From: Cristatella mucedo
Taxonomy: Eukaryota; Bryozoa; Phylactolaemata; Cristatellidae
Length of the DNA: 64,000 nt
Direction: 5' to 3'
NCBI GenBank assembly: GCA_009760855.2
Contig: WPIO01000016.1
Coordinates: 4,102,001-4,166,000, forward strand
Made by a program: the position numbers and the translations under genes. Below, piece by piece: positions 42,576 to 54,229 of this stretch (the first letter of the stretch is position 1; the number at the start of each line of letters is the position of its first letter). Under the pieces are notes generated by a model that did not search any database, had not been told where the DNA came from, and saw only the letters and a list, made by a program, of their open reading frames with translations.

Positions 42576-42744
42576 TGTTCATCAACCGGCTGCCATCCTA
42601 TGTATTTCAACAAAGAAGACACGTGGTCAAACCTCTGGGACTTAAAAGAAAACTAGTCTAGCAGGCACATTCATAGCCATTTTCAGTAGCCCGGTCGCTT
42701 TTATGGTTTTCGCAGACAAAAGCGAATTACATGATCTGCGGCCG

Positions 42745-43600
42745 TCTACATCAATACTCTGGAGCCTTCAACATGTTCTATGACCTACACCGTTGGTGAG
42801 TAGTGCCGAGCCTGCAGACAGTTTTGGCCAGAAGCAGACAGCTTCGAGCACACAGTTTCGGCCAAGATGTGACCCGAGACCGCAGGTGCTCTATGGGGAC
42901 TATGTGCTTACTGTTCGACCTGGTTGTACAGAAGTTGCAGTGGAGAAGGACAGCGGCTTGTAGCCCTGGCAGCCCAACGTGGATTTATCTCCAGATCAGG
43001 CGTGCGCGGGTTTCGTTTAGTTCATGGCACTGCCCTCTACCCGATCGTTGTACGAGTAGTCTGAGACACTCGATCTGGTACGCGGTCGAGATGTCCTAGC
43101 AGCGATTGTTGTGACAAGGAAGTCGGGGCACTTCCGGTGGGCTAGGGGCGCAAAAAAAGTCGTGCTTCATCGCTGCTCGGTGGGTAGTAAATGAACCGGT
43201 GGCACGAGTCGTCGCTTGCATTCCGTGCTGTGTGCGAGAGCAACCAAACTGAACGCCGCTGCTGAGTAGTGACGGTTGTGCTTCCGTGCGCTACGAGGTG
43301 CTCGTGAAGGAATTTGTGATCAAAAGTGGCCTGTCAATCCTGGTGCCAGATCAAGCAAAAGAGATGAGAGAGCGTCGTTATACATGCGAACCCACGCTGA
43401 CTCTGCGGAGTGAAGAGTTCTAAAACCAAGCTAGAACATTTCTAAAAGGTTTGACGTTTAAATGCAAGGGTTTAGTTAGCCTGCCTGCAACTAATTGATT
43501 CAGTGTCGTAGGAAGTAGTGAGACTGTGCAAAAGTTGCTAAAGCTGTTTGTGTTTGGCGTGTGCATTCGCTCGATGGCAAATGGCTTTGGGTAACGCCTG
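42745..43600 (-). mobile_element. decayed LINE-A-like RT fragment, inverted, with insert
   Basis: The piece at 42745-42800 matches the [11 protein letters not shown] block. The piece at about 43310-43600 matches motif A back to RT domain 0; its minus frame reads SNFCTVSLLPTTLNQLVAGR. About 500 bases of unrelated GC-richer sequence (42805-43305) lie between them. Confidence 0.55.
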
Positions 43601-43699
43601 CTCAACATTTCTCCGCAATGCCTTTTTCATTTAACTAACCTCACCTCCGTAACTACTTCTATTGCAAGCCCCTCTGTATCCGAATAAGTTTTAGTGGTA

Positions 43700-43785
43700 C
43701 TCGTAGGCTCGAGCCCGTGGCATACGTGGATAGCCTAGTTAGCTATTAAGTTGTCTTAGGGAGCTGTGCGAATGAATCATGCCTA
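43700..43785 (+). mobile_element. partial SINE-1
   Basis: It retains the B-box-like GTAGGCTCGAGCCCGTGGC and a decayed tail hairpin (TATTAAGTTGTCTTAGGGAGCTGTGCG). The A-box half is missing or unrecognisable. Confidence 0.55.
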
Positions 43786-46419
43786 TTTAAAGGAAGTTGT
43801 AGCTTAATATTTCTAATGAAATGTTAATGTAAAAGAGAGACTGCTATATATGCATTTTCAACACAATGGGAGCACTAGAACACCCGATTCACATTTTCTT
43901 GCCTAGCAGTTTACGAGTGATTCGGTAACCAGCTAATTAATTGTATATGAAGTAACCCTTGCTCGGTAATAGTTAACTTATTTCATGCATAATAACTCAC
44001 AGAATAAACACGGTCATTAAAGCATTGCAATATTAGCATTAGGGTTAAATTAATCTCAAATTGAAAAATCTGATGAGTTAAACTCCTGTCTTTCAGTTTG
44101 TATTCTGAATGAATTTTGGTACAGAGTGTCGAATTCAAGTGATCGTTTCGTGGTAATAACTTAATTAACTAACATATCATTTATGCATTTTCTAAAAGCT
44201 CTGTAGGATTTCTTATTGATGACCAGAAAAAATATATCCCTCTCATCGCTCTGAAAGTGTCAAGTGTCATTCCATTCGCCTGCTCCAATCGGGTGATGTT
44301 ACACTGTCCAAGGAGTCTCATCGTAGATTGACAATTGTCCTACACTCTCTTGTACACGAGTATTGAACAGTTGCTGACAGCCTAAAATGAATCGGACGTC
44401 CGTAGAATGTTGTGCACTGTAAAAGCGCTTTTGCATTTGCTCCTCGGTTTGTACAGCATGAACTTTGTATAGCATGAACATGACCCGGTGATTTGAGGTG
44501 GCCTCGACCTGTAGGCCTGGCAGAGCAGCGCTCCGGAGCAGAGGAGCACAACTCTCAACCAGGCCGATTCTAGTAAATGACTTTTTTAAGGTTTTCAGAT
44601 GTGCTTGCTTTCCAGGAAGAATATAACAAATTTAGAAAAGGAAAGAGCCAACATGGACACGAAGGGTAGGAGGCTTAGAGGTTGGCTGACAGAGCGGGCT
44701 AGTAATATTTAGAGATGCTACCGAGGTGATTATTCTAGACTGGTCTTTGGAGAGCATCATTACAGCCTACCGATCAGAGTAACACTAAAAAACAGCTTGA
44801 GACTTGTGCACAAATGAACTCTGAAGTGGCCTATTGTATTAAATTTGAAAGATTTTATGTCGTGCTGGGCTGCTAGAGGTGCCTTTGGGTCGTAAATTAT
44901 GGTTTGGGGTACCTCGGACGCAGATTTCTAAAGGTCAAGGCAGAGCCCCATTCTCGAGTCAATTGCAGAAACCTTTGGTGGGCCGTGTACATGAGTGCGA
45001 TTCTAAGGAATTGCGTGGCAAGAACGTACTGCTAATTGAAAATCACGCAAGGAAACTGTATCGGAAATACGCGTAAAAGTTGTGTGAATGCACTGGCAAG
45101 GCTTCTTATCGATGTTAGAACGAGCTTAGGCCTTCCTCCCCCCCCCCGAAAAAAACTTGGCTCTCACGCCAGTTTTTGGCTTATATGTCTTTCTTATGGA
45201 AACGCAAAGTCTGCCAAACAGATTGGTTGCCGCGATTGTCGGACATTGTCGAAGCTTTTCACAGCATCACTTATAAGGCTATTGCCCTAGACGGAGCGAC
45301 GGGGCTGAGCGTGAAGCTCTAAGGAAAGCCGGGAAGTTACGTAATACTTCGGAATCATTTTAAAAATAGTATTCGATAAGCTACTAAGCAGCCATTCTAG
45401 CTTGCCCAAATAGTTCCGGTAATCGTAAAAATACGTTCTACGGTAGGGCTCCTTATACTTGGGAAGGCTGCAGAGTGCTCTTCACCTACTTGCTCTTTAA
45501 TATTTCTGCCCCCGAGATTCAATGGTTCTATGCAGTTTCAAATACAATACTGTTATGGATCAAGACTTACCAGAGCTGTGTCGAATGCACACTCTTTGAA
45601 AACGTGAGCGTCGTTAAATTGATACCAAGTTCGACCCAATTTTCGCACGGCAGTAGCTAAAATGGATTTGGGTTATTACGAAAGAATGCTCAGAAGGAGC
45701 CACGAATGATGCAAATGTCGAATCATGCGCTTTCCCATTTCAAAACACCCCTGCATTTGAGAGAGCAATCAAAATGTTGATTATGTCACTGTGCATGTTA
45801 CATTCGCGTAAAGCACATAAAAGATTTACCCAGACTGTAATTGATATTGATTATATTTATAATTAAATTGATGCGATTCGATCAATTTTCCGATTTCAGC
45901 TGTTTACTAGCAGTTTTAGTATGAAGGCTGCTCATAAATATTCAAGATCAGCAGAGCTATAGGCTCCATCACTAGCGAAGTCTTTTCAAGAATATTAAAA
46001 ATGGCGGCCGCCTATTGCCTAGCAATTTAAAAATAAAAAAAAATATCAGTACATTCTTTTGAGTCTCGAACAATTGCATCAGCAGCTCATTCATCTTAAA
46101 GTTTACTCAAAGCGTTAAGATAGGATAGTGGATATTATGTCTGTGACTTTCAAATTTACTTGTCTCCCTCTCGTTAGTAGATTGGGGTGGGGGGTAATGT
46201 GAACCTGAGGCGATCGGAACTCGTTCAAATTTCTTGCGTTTCTCCGCTTCCGCTTCCGCACGGACTTCCGCTTGGCTCGAGCTGCCCTTCTTAAAGCCTC
46301 CGCCGCCGTACGTAACGTACGTGTAAAAACATTAACGAAGCATTATCTAAGAATTACAGAGAGAAAATTCGCATAATTCATATAATAAAAATTATATATA
46401 TAAGTATATATATATAGCT
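43786..46419. other. mostly unassigned stretch
   Basis: AT-rich, with one exon candidate at 45474-45603. No repeat family recognised. Confidence 0.35.
45474..45603 (+). CDS. weak candidate exon
   Basis: After GGAAGGCTGCAG the frame reads VLFTYLLFNISAPEIQWFYA, then VSNTILLWIKTYQSCVECTL and FEN to a donor GTGAGCG (45604). Hydrophobic and aromatic composition; no family recognised. The acceptor has a poor pyrimidine tract. Confidence 0.25.
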
Positions 46420-46605
46420 ATGACTAGAATTGGTATAATTCGTGAATTAACGAAAGAAAAATTGCCCAAAGCGCCCAAAGCGCCAAGGCGGCCGCTGCGA
46501 GCTGAGAGTAGGCGCTCGTTTGGTATTTCTAGTATGGTCTCGAACCGCTCAAAAAATTCTCGCTCAAGCGTTGCTTTGAATCTCTCTATTCTAGTATTCA
46601 TTTAG
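46420..46605 (+). mobile_element. 5' leader fragment of a LINE-A-related element
   Basis: The encoded peptide (RELTKEKLPKAPKAPRRPLR, then RRSFGISSMVSNRS) aligns with the basic leader of the 16.4-kb LINE-A copy (IHELCINKRKAPRS.., RSFGIPSLVSYRS). At nucleotide level CTGCGAGCTGAGA and CGCTCGTTTGGTATT are shared. It is a diverged relative, cut off at 46605. Confidence 0.6.
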
Positions 46606-46609
46606 TGTA

Positions 46610-46800
46610 ACGGATCTCCGTCTGTAACTTACAAAACTACAAAGACCGTGTGGGTGTTACACTGAAGAGTTTTGTATAGCTCACTCACAGCCTAAGCGGC
46701 TTACAGTACACATTCGGTAGCCGGCAGACTTCATCTCATGCAAAATGGAGAATCTGGGAAGCATAGCCGAGTCAGGAGAGCAGCCGAATTAGTGAATAAG
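46610..46800 (-). mobile_element. LINE-B 3' end, inverted
   Basis: It matches the 37.84-kb and 18.87-kb copies in the same orientation, with the terminal hairpin at 46622-46662 and the CATTCGGTAGCC block. Confidence 0.75.
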
Positions 46801-46939
46801 CAGCCGAACTGGTTTGGTACAGTGGTCAATGTGCTCGCCCCGACCGCAAGGCCTGGCTAAGGTCGTGGGCTCGAGCCCTGAGGCATATGTTAAGCGCCTG
46901 AATAGAGGTTAAGTTTCTGTCGAAAACAAGCTACCGATA

Positions 46940-47837
46940 GTGGCAGTAGTCTATTGCCCACCAGGTACCAAATCCTCCTTTATCTCAGATTTCTCCGATC
47001 TCATTTCGATTCTGTGTGCAAGAAATCGATCCTTCCTCGTTATGGGTGATTTCAACGTTCACTTTGATAACTTAACTGACGCTTTCAGCACCGAATTTCG
47101 TACATTGACAGACTCATTATCTCTTGTGACTCATGTGCATGTCCCTACCCACATCAAAGGTCACACACTCGACCAAATTTTTTCATATAACTGCACTTTG
47201 TCGTCACCAGTTATCACCAAATCCTGCTTATCTGACCACATGCAGATCTCATTCAATCTACAGTGTGTGCCCACATTCTCCTCTAAAATAACCTGTGAAT
47301 CGCGAAACCTCAAGACCCTTGACATCGATGCTGTCCGTGCGAGCATATCTGCTTCACCTTTGCTGCTCAGTCCTCCCTCCGTTCTGTCATCACTGGTAGA
47401 TTACTACAACACGACACTAGCTGACACGCTCGACGAGTTTGCACCTTTGACAAAGCGCACTGTGCGCCCCCGCCCAGACAGCCTATGGTTTACCACAGAC
47501 ATTAAACTAGCCAAGTCTACTAAACGAAAGCTTGAAAAGGCATACAAAAGATCCGGACTAACTGTCCATCGACAGGCATATGAAGACTACTGTAGGTCGT
47601 ACCAATCGATCCTAGCAAAGGCTAAGTCTAGCTTCTATAGAAACATTGTTGAATCACAGATGCACAATCCAAAAATGCTGATGTCGACAATAAACCATCT
47701 CCTCAACCGTTCCCAGGTTAGCTCCTTACCCGATGATCCTTGTGATGATCTAGCCGATCGCTTCTCTCGATTCGTTGTGCAGAAGATAGACAAAATCAGG
47801 GAATCCATCCCTGCGATGACAACCTTCCCACTAGAAT
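46940..47837 (+). CDS. LINE-A endonuclease and linker, N-truncated
   Basis: The open frame starts at an internal ATG and contains LVMGDFNVHFDNL, SCLSDHMQISFNL (the SDH signature of APE-type endonucleases), then a long linker to DRFSRFVVQKIDKIRESIPA. There are no stops up to the nested insertion at 47838. The first part of the endonuclease (LTETW region) is missing, so the copy is 5'-truncated. In related LINEs this domain nicks chromosomal DNA. Confidence 0.85.
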
Positions 47838-48542
47838 ATAATAATAATAATAATATTGCACTTGATAAAGCGCCCTCAGAGAACTTAATCTCTTTCTAGG
47901 CGCTTTACATTTGCTGCAAAGTGATACGCAATAGAATAGTAAGTAAAATCATGCTTGAAAAACAAACAAAATGAATAACATGGTTAGGGGTTACATGCAC
48001 TGGGTCAGCATGCAAATGTGGTTAGTGGCAGCATGAACAGTGTCAGCACGCATAAGCACATCGAGGACAAATCACAAGGACCCACTAAATGCTGTCCTAA
48101 ATAGGTATGTTTTTAAGTTTCTTTTAAATTTGGTCAGGTCAGGGGATGTTCTGATGCAGGTCGGGAGGGAGTTCCAGGCTGTGGGAGCATACGAGCTAAA
48201 TGCACGGTCTCCAAAGGATTTAAGGTTTGTACGAGGTATTTCTAGACTGTTGGATTCCGAAAAGCGAGTGGTACGATGCTTTGCCTGATGGGGTAGTATA
48301 TCTGAAAGATAGGCTGGAGCCATAGAATGAAGAGACCTAAAAGTGAGCGACAAAACCTTGAAGTCAATCCGTTGCTTGATTGGTAACCAGTGCAGGTCGG
48401 CGAGAAGTGGAGTAATGTGGCAACTGCGACGCTCACGACAGACAAGCCTAGCTGCAGAGTTTTGCACCAGCTGCAATCGCCTGATCGCACATGCTGGTAG
48501 GCCAGTAAGCAGTGAGTTGCAGAAGTCGAGACGAGATGTCAC
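47838..48542 (-). mobile_element. LINE-A 3' copy nested in the plus-strand LINE-A
   Basis: (TAA)n tail at 47838, hairpin, 3' UTR and the C-terminal 156 codons of RT (48542-48072, open). Truncated at the VTSRLDFCN block. Direct GAAT repeats flank it. Confidence 0.9.
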
Positions 48543-48546
48543 GAAT

Positions 48547-50171
48547 GCTGTTCCTCGGTTCCTGGCTGCGCCTCAATGTCTGCATTTAAACAGGTCACTA
48601 GTGATGTAGTCCTAAAGCTCGTATCTCAATCAAAGAAGACAACAAGTCCACTGGACCCTATTCCCACTGTCCTGCTCCTACGTTGCATTGATCTGCTGCT
48701 GCCATGCATAACCAACATCATTAATATGTCATTAGCCTCAGGTCAGGTCCCAGCACCTTTCAAAAAAGCTGTAGTCAGGCCACTTCTCAAGAAAGCTACA
48801 CTAGACCAAGAGAACTTAAGCAACTACCGCCCAGTCTCCCTTCTACCATTCCTATCAAAGACACTGGAACGGGTCGTGGCAGACCAGCTGAACTCGTATA
48901 TCGAAACCTCACACCTTGCTAGTAAGTTCCAGTCTGGCTTTAGAGCTAATCACTCCACAGAGTCAGCATTTCTTAGGGTATACAACAACCTACTTAGGAA
49001 TTCAGACATGGGTAGAGTGTCTCTGCATGTTTTGCTCGATCTTTCGGCAGCTTTTGATACCATCGATCACAAAGTACTTCTAAAGCGCCTCTCATCTCGC
49101 CTGGGCATCACTGGCACTGCTCTGCAGTGGTTCAGGTCCTATCTCAGTGGGAGACTCCAGAGTGTTGACGTGAATGGACAAAGATCATCTGAAGTACCTC
49201 TAAAATATGGAGTACCTCAGGGCTCTGTGCTAGGTCCGGTCCTTTTCACCGTTTATACTCTCCCTCTCGCTGATGTGATTGCCAAGCACAATCTAGGCTT
49301 TCACTTCTATGCGGATGACACTCAGTTGTACCTTTGCTTTGATCCCTCCCAGCCTTCGAGCACCTCAAATTCTCTCAACTCACTTGCTGCATGCATTGAT
49401 GACATCCGATCATGGATGGCAGCAAATTTTCTAAAACTAAACGATGATAAAACTAACTTACTAGTTATGGGCAAACCTAGTGTTTTTCAGAAATTGGAAA
49501 GGCTGACTTTCAAAATTGGCTCTGCCAGCATATCTCCAGTTGCATCAGCTCGAAATCTAGGTGTCATATTCCAAAGCGACCTCTCGTTAGACGACCACAT
49601 CAGCTCCACAGTCAAATCAGCCTATTTTCAGCTTCATAACATTGCTAAAATTAGGGCTTGTTTAGATAAGGATACCACGTCCAAGTTGGTCCATGCATTC
49701 GTGACATCTCGTCTCGACTTCTGCAACTCACTGCTAACTGGCCTACCAGCATGTGCGATCAGGCGATTGCAGCTGGTGCAAAACTCTGCAGCTAGGCTTG
49801 TCTGTCGTGAGCGTCGCAGTTGCCACATTACTCCACTTCTTGCCGACCTGCACTGGTTACCAGTCAAGCAACGGATTGACTTCAAGGTTTTGTCGCTCAC
49901 TTTTAGGTCTCTTCATTCTATGGCTCCAGCCTATCTTTCAGATATACTACCCCATCAGGCAAAGCATCGTACCACTCGCTTTTCGGAATCCAACAGTATA
50001 GAAATACCTCGTACAAACCTTAAATCCTTTGGAGACCGTGCATTTAGCTCGTATGCTCCCACAGCCTGGAACTCCCTCCCGACCTGCATCAGAACATCCC
50101 CTGACCTGACCAAATTTAAAAGAAACTTAAAAACATACCTATTTAGGACAGCATTTAGTGGGTCCTTGTGA
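48547..50171 (+). CDS. LINE-A RT, complete domain, open frame
   Basis: The frame has an ATG at 48576 (531 codons to the stop) and continues in frame with the endonuclease part across the nested insert. RT domain 0 ([19 protein letters not shown]), motif A ([11 protein letters not shown]), motif B ([13 protein letters not shown]), motif C ([12 protein letters not shown]), KTNLLVMG and the C-terminal domain ending FRTAFSGSL are all present. Counted with the upstream part the protein would be about 840 residues. It is the least damaged RT in the window. It cannot be expressed as one protein unless the nested insert is removed, so the locus itself is inactive. Confidence 0.92.
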
Positions 50172-50446
50172 TTCGTCCTCGATGTGCTTATGCGTGCTGA
50201 CACTGTTCATGCTGCCACTAACCACATTTGCATGCTGACCCAGTGCATGTAACCCCTAACCATGTTATTCATTTTGTTTGTTTTTCAAGCATGATTTTAC
50301 TTACTATTCTATTGCGTATCACTTTGCAGCAAATGTAAAGCGCCTAGAAAGAGATTGAGTTCTCCGAGGGCGCTTTATCAAGTGCAATATTATCATTATT
50401 ATTAAGTTCTCTTTGCGCGCTATACGCATGAATTGTTATTATTATT

Positions 50447-50535
50447 ATTATGGAAGTAGCAGTTAGAAATGGATGGAAAAAGATGTGCCGTAGTCTGCAG
50501 CAGAAGATTATTCATTGAATAAGAATCGTCGCGTA
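50447..50535 (-). mobile_element. short LINE-B fragment, inverted
   Basis: GGAAGTAGCAG.., AAAAAGATGTGCC and GCAGCAGAAGA match the LINE-B region upstream of its 3' UTR in minus orientation. Decayed. Confidence 0.45.
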
Positions 50536-51492
50536 AATCAGGTATGCTATAACCCGTCGGCACTATTTAAGGTTTGTCATTGAAATCCTTGTTCAATGAG
50601 TATTAAAAACCTACTAATAGACGACATTATTTCTGAAAAAGGCCAAAACCTTCTCGCTTTAAACGAAACTTGGCTAAAATCCGTAAACTCTGCGACCGTT
50701 AATGGCGCAAAGAAGACAGTCTTTCCTTTCTTTCACACCCCTAGATCATTCAAAACAATATGCGGAGTCGCTATTGTCAAACGCTCGATTTTAATCTCAA
50801 ACCGGTTGCAATATTCTCAAAGCAGCAGTCTTCTGAATCTATTATTTTTTAGTCAACCTAAAAAAATTTACCAATAATGGTACTAGTCTTTTGTCCACGA
50901 GATGCCAAGTTCTTCTTTATTTCAGATTCCTCCGATCTTATTTCGATTCAGTAGCCAAGAAATAGATCCTTCGTATTTATGGATGATTTGAAAAAATCAT
51001 TTTGACAAGTGATTGAATGCCTTCAGCGCCAAATTTTGTACAGCGACTGATTCATTTTCTCTTGCACCTTAGGTGCACGGCCCTACTTAAATTTTAAGGG
51101 TCACACCCTCGACTGAACGTTCTCATATAACTGCACTTTGCCATCACACATTACTAAAGCCTGCTTATCTGACCGTATTCAGATTTCATTCCGTCTGCTA
51201 AGTGTGCCTTTCTCCTCCCCATCTAAAAGCATCTGAGAATTGTGAAACCTCAAGGCCCTTGATATCGATGCTTGAGATCCTTGCGAGAATATCTGCTTCC
51301 TGCTTCTGTGGCTCAATCTTCCTTCTGACCTCTTATTACGTGTAGATGGCTGCAGCACAACACTGGCTGATATACTTCGACGAGTTTTCACCTCTTAATA
51401 AGCACACTATTTGCATACGCACAAACGGTCTACTGTTTACCGCAAGCACTTGATAGGTCTGCAAAGTGAAAGTGTGAAAAATAATGCAAAAT

Positions 51493-52926
51493 ATAATAAT
51501 AATAATAATATTGCACTTGATAAAGCGCCCTCAGAGAACTTAATCTCTTTCTAGGCGCTTTACATTTGCTGCAAAGTGATACGCAATAGAATAGTAAGTA
51601 AAATCATGCTTGAAAAACAAACAAAATGAATAACATGGTTAGGGGTTACATGCACTGGGTCAGCATGCAAATGTGGTTAGTGGCAGCATGAACAGTGTCA
51701 GCACGCATAAACACATCGAGGACGAATCACAAGGACCCACTAAATGCTGTCCTAAATAGGTATGTTTTTAAGTTTCTTTTAAATGTGGTCAGGTCAGGGG
51801 ATGTTCTGATGCAGTTCGGGAGGGAGTTCCAGGCTGTGAGAGCATACGAGCTAAATGCACGGTCTCCAAAGGATTTAAGGTTTGTACGAGGTATTTCTAG
51901 ACTGTTGGATTCCGAAAAGCGAGTGGTACGATGCTTTGCCTGATGGGGTAGTATATCTGAAAGATAGGCTGGAGCCATAGAATGAAGAGACCTAAAAAAG
52001 TGAGCGACAAAACCTTGAAGTCAATCCGTTGCTTGACTGGTAACCAGTGCAGGTCGGCGAGAAGTGGAGTAATGTGGCAACTGCGACGCTCACGACAGAC
52101 AAGCCTAGCTGCAGAGTTTTGCACCAGCTGCAATCGCCTGATCGCACATGCTGGTAGGCCAGTAAGCAGTGAGTTGCAGAAGTCGAGACGAGATGTCACG
52201 AATGCATGGACCAACTTGGACGTGGTATCCTTATCTAAACAAGTCCTAATTTTAGCAATGTTATGAAGCTGAAAATAGGCTGATTTGACTGTGGAGCTGA
52301 TGTGGTCGTCTAACGAGAGGTCGCTTTGGAATATGACACCTAGATTTCGAGCTGATGCAACTGGAGATATGCTGGCAGAGCCAATTTTGAAAGTCAGCCT
52401 TTCCAATTTCTGAAAAACACTAGGTTTGCCCATAACTAGTAAGTTAGTTTTATCATCGTTTAGTTTTAGAAAATTTGCTGCCATCCATGATCGGATGTCA
52501 TCAATGCATGCAGCAAGTGAGTTGAGAGAATTTGAGGTGCTCGAAGGCTGGGAGGGATCAAAGCAAAGGTACAACTGAGTGTCATCCGCATAGAAGTGAA
52601 AGCCTAGATTGTGCTTGGCAATCACATCAGCGAGAGGGAGAGTATAAACGGTGAAAAGGACCGGACCTAGCACAGAGCCCTGAGGTACTCCATATTTTAG
52701 AGGTACTTCAGATGATCTTTGTCCATTCACGTCAACACTCTGGAGTCTCCCACTGAGATAGGACCTGAACCACTGCAGAGCAGTGCCAGTGATGCCCAGG
52801 CGAGATGAGAGGCGCTCTAGAAGTACTTTGTGATCGATGGTATCAAAAGCTGCCGAAAGATCGAGCAAAACAAGAAGAGACACTCTACCCATGTCTGCAT
52901 TCCTAAGTAGGTCGTTGTATACCCGA
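51493..52926 (-). mobile_element. LINE-A copy, 5'-truncated, inverted
   Basis: (TAA)n tail at 51493, hairpin, 3' UTR and RT truncated at LLRVYNDLL near 52926. AAAAT occurs on both sides as a possible target-site duplication. Close in sequence to the other young copies. Confidence 0.9.
51727..52892 (-). pseudogene. LINE-A RT, one frameshift
   Basis: Codons from 52892 down include motif A ([13 protein letters not shown]), motif [13 protein letters not shown] and the C-terminal domain. Two extra A in an A-run near 51998 shift the frame, and the terminal 83 codons continue at 51978-51727. The catalytic residues are intact. Confidence 0.88.
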
Positions 52927-53112
52927 AAAATCAGGAATGACTATGCATGGACTGGCATGCCAAAATTATTGCTGGTCATAACAATCGTTCAATGCAAAGG
53001 TTAAGTATAGACCCTATAGAAAATTGTTGAATCACAGGTGCACAATAAAGAAATGCCGACGTGAATGAATAAAGATTTCTTTAGCCGCTCCTATATTAGC
53101 TCTTTACCTAGT

Positions 53113-53214
53113 GATGATCCTTGTGATGATCCTTGTGATGATCCTTGTTATGATCCTTGTGATGATCCTTGTGATGATCCTTGTGATGATCCTTGTGATG
53201 ATCCTTGTGATGAT
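53113..53214 (+). repeat. 12-bp tandem repeat grown from LINE-A coding sequence
   Basis: Eight units of GATGATCCTTGT (one with TATGAT), followed by a partial ninth. The intact LINE-A has the same motif about 1.5 times (GATGATCCTTGTGATGATCT near 47733), encoding D-D-P-C. The array keeps a multiple of three. Confidence 0.95.
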
Positions 53215-53639
53215 CAAGCCGATCACGTTTTTTAGCTTCTTTGTCAACAAGATACACAAGATCTGGAAATGCGTCACTTGGCTGGTAGCAAAACCGTGGA
53301 ATCATGTTCCTCGATTCCATACTGCACCTTAATATCTGAATTGAAGAAGCAAATATCGACCTCGTCCTGATTCTCATATCCAAATTGAGGAAGACAGCTT
53401 TACCCCTCGGCCACATTTAAAGTGCCCTGCTTCTACGATGCTTAGATCTGCTGCTGCCATGCCTAACTAGCGTCATAAATATGTCGCTAGCCTCAAGTAA
53501 CGTCGAGCATCTTCCAAAGAGGCTGTAGTCACTTCACTTCTCAAGAAAGCAACACTACACCAAGAGAACCTGGACAACCTTCGTGCAGTCTACGCTCTAT
53601 AATTCTTATCAGAGATATTTGATGGAGTTGTGGAAGACC

Positions 53640-53730
53640 ACCTTAGCACACACACACAACATACTACGCACTACACACACTACACACGCACGCCACGCGC
53701 ACACACACACGAACGCACACGCACGCACAC

Positions 53731-53787
<57 letters not shown>
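53640..53787 (+). repeat. (CA)n microsatellite inside decayed LINE-A
   Basis: CA-rich, then a pure (CA)n run ending in (TA)n at about 53787. LINE-A coding (TSNLASKFH equivalent) resumes immediately after it. Confidence 0.95.
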
Positions 53788-53793
<6 letters not shown>

Positions 53794-54169
53794 AACTTCA
53801 AACCTCGCTAGCAAGTTCCACCCTGGTTTAAGAGCTAATCACTGCAGATTCTGCATTGCATCGGGTGTATAACGATATACTTAGGAACGCAGACTTAAGT
53901 GAAGGACGTTTGCCTTTTTTGCTCGTGCTTTCGTCAGCTCTTGATTATCTTATCGATCACAAAGTCCTTCCTGAGCTCTTGTCTAGTCCTCCAATCTAGC
54001 GTCTAATCATCACTCACCCGGAACCGCAGTTTTTCGGGTCCCATCACTACAGAGTGTTACTGTGAATAGGCACAGAGCATCCGAGGAACCTCTAAACAAT
54101 GGGGTACCTGTGGGGTCTGAGCTAGGCCCGGTTCTTTTTACGGTTTATACTCACCCTCTTGCCGATATG

Positions 54170-54172
54170 ATG

Positions 54173-54228
<56 letters not shown>
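54170..54228. repeat. (AT)n microsatellite inside decayed LINE-A
   Basis: An AT run interrupts the LINE-A frame between the LADM and HNVGFHF coding blocks. Confidence 0.95.

Positions 54229-54229
<1 letters not shown>

Larger units (their letters stand above)
46918..50402 (+). mobile_element. LINE-A, youngest and most complete coding copy, split by an inverted LINE-A
   Basis: It begins inside the endonuclease (VENKLPIVAVVY equivalent) and runs through the linker, RT, 3' UTR and hairpin (50337-50380) to a (TTATCATTATTA) tail. A minus-strand LINE-A occupies 47838-48542, with GAAT repeated on both sides (47834-47837 and 48543-48546). Removing the 709-base insert unit restores one continuous frame, because the downstream frame is offset by exactly 709 mod 3. 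Confidence 0.9.
46803..50445 (+). mobile_element. SINE-1 copy split by a LINE-A insertion
   Basis: The SINE head lies at 46803-46917 (GGTACAGTGGTCAATGTGCTC A-box, GTGGGCTCGAGCCC B-box, AAGCGCCTGAATAGAGG). Its tail resumes after the LINE-A at about 50403 (AAGTTCTCTTTGCGCGCTATACG..) to about 50445. The break lies in the hairpin loop, and TTAAGTT appears on both sides as a likely 7-bp target-site duplication. Confidence 0.8.

Noticed and set aside
53108-53416. Minus-strand frame with repeated HHKD
   Set aside because: It is the complement of the 12-bp tandem repeat in a dead LINE-A copy.
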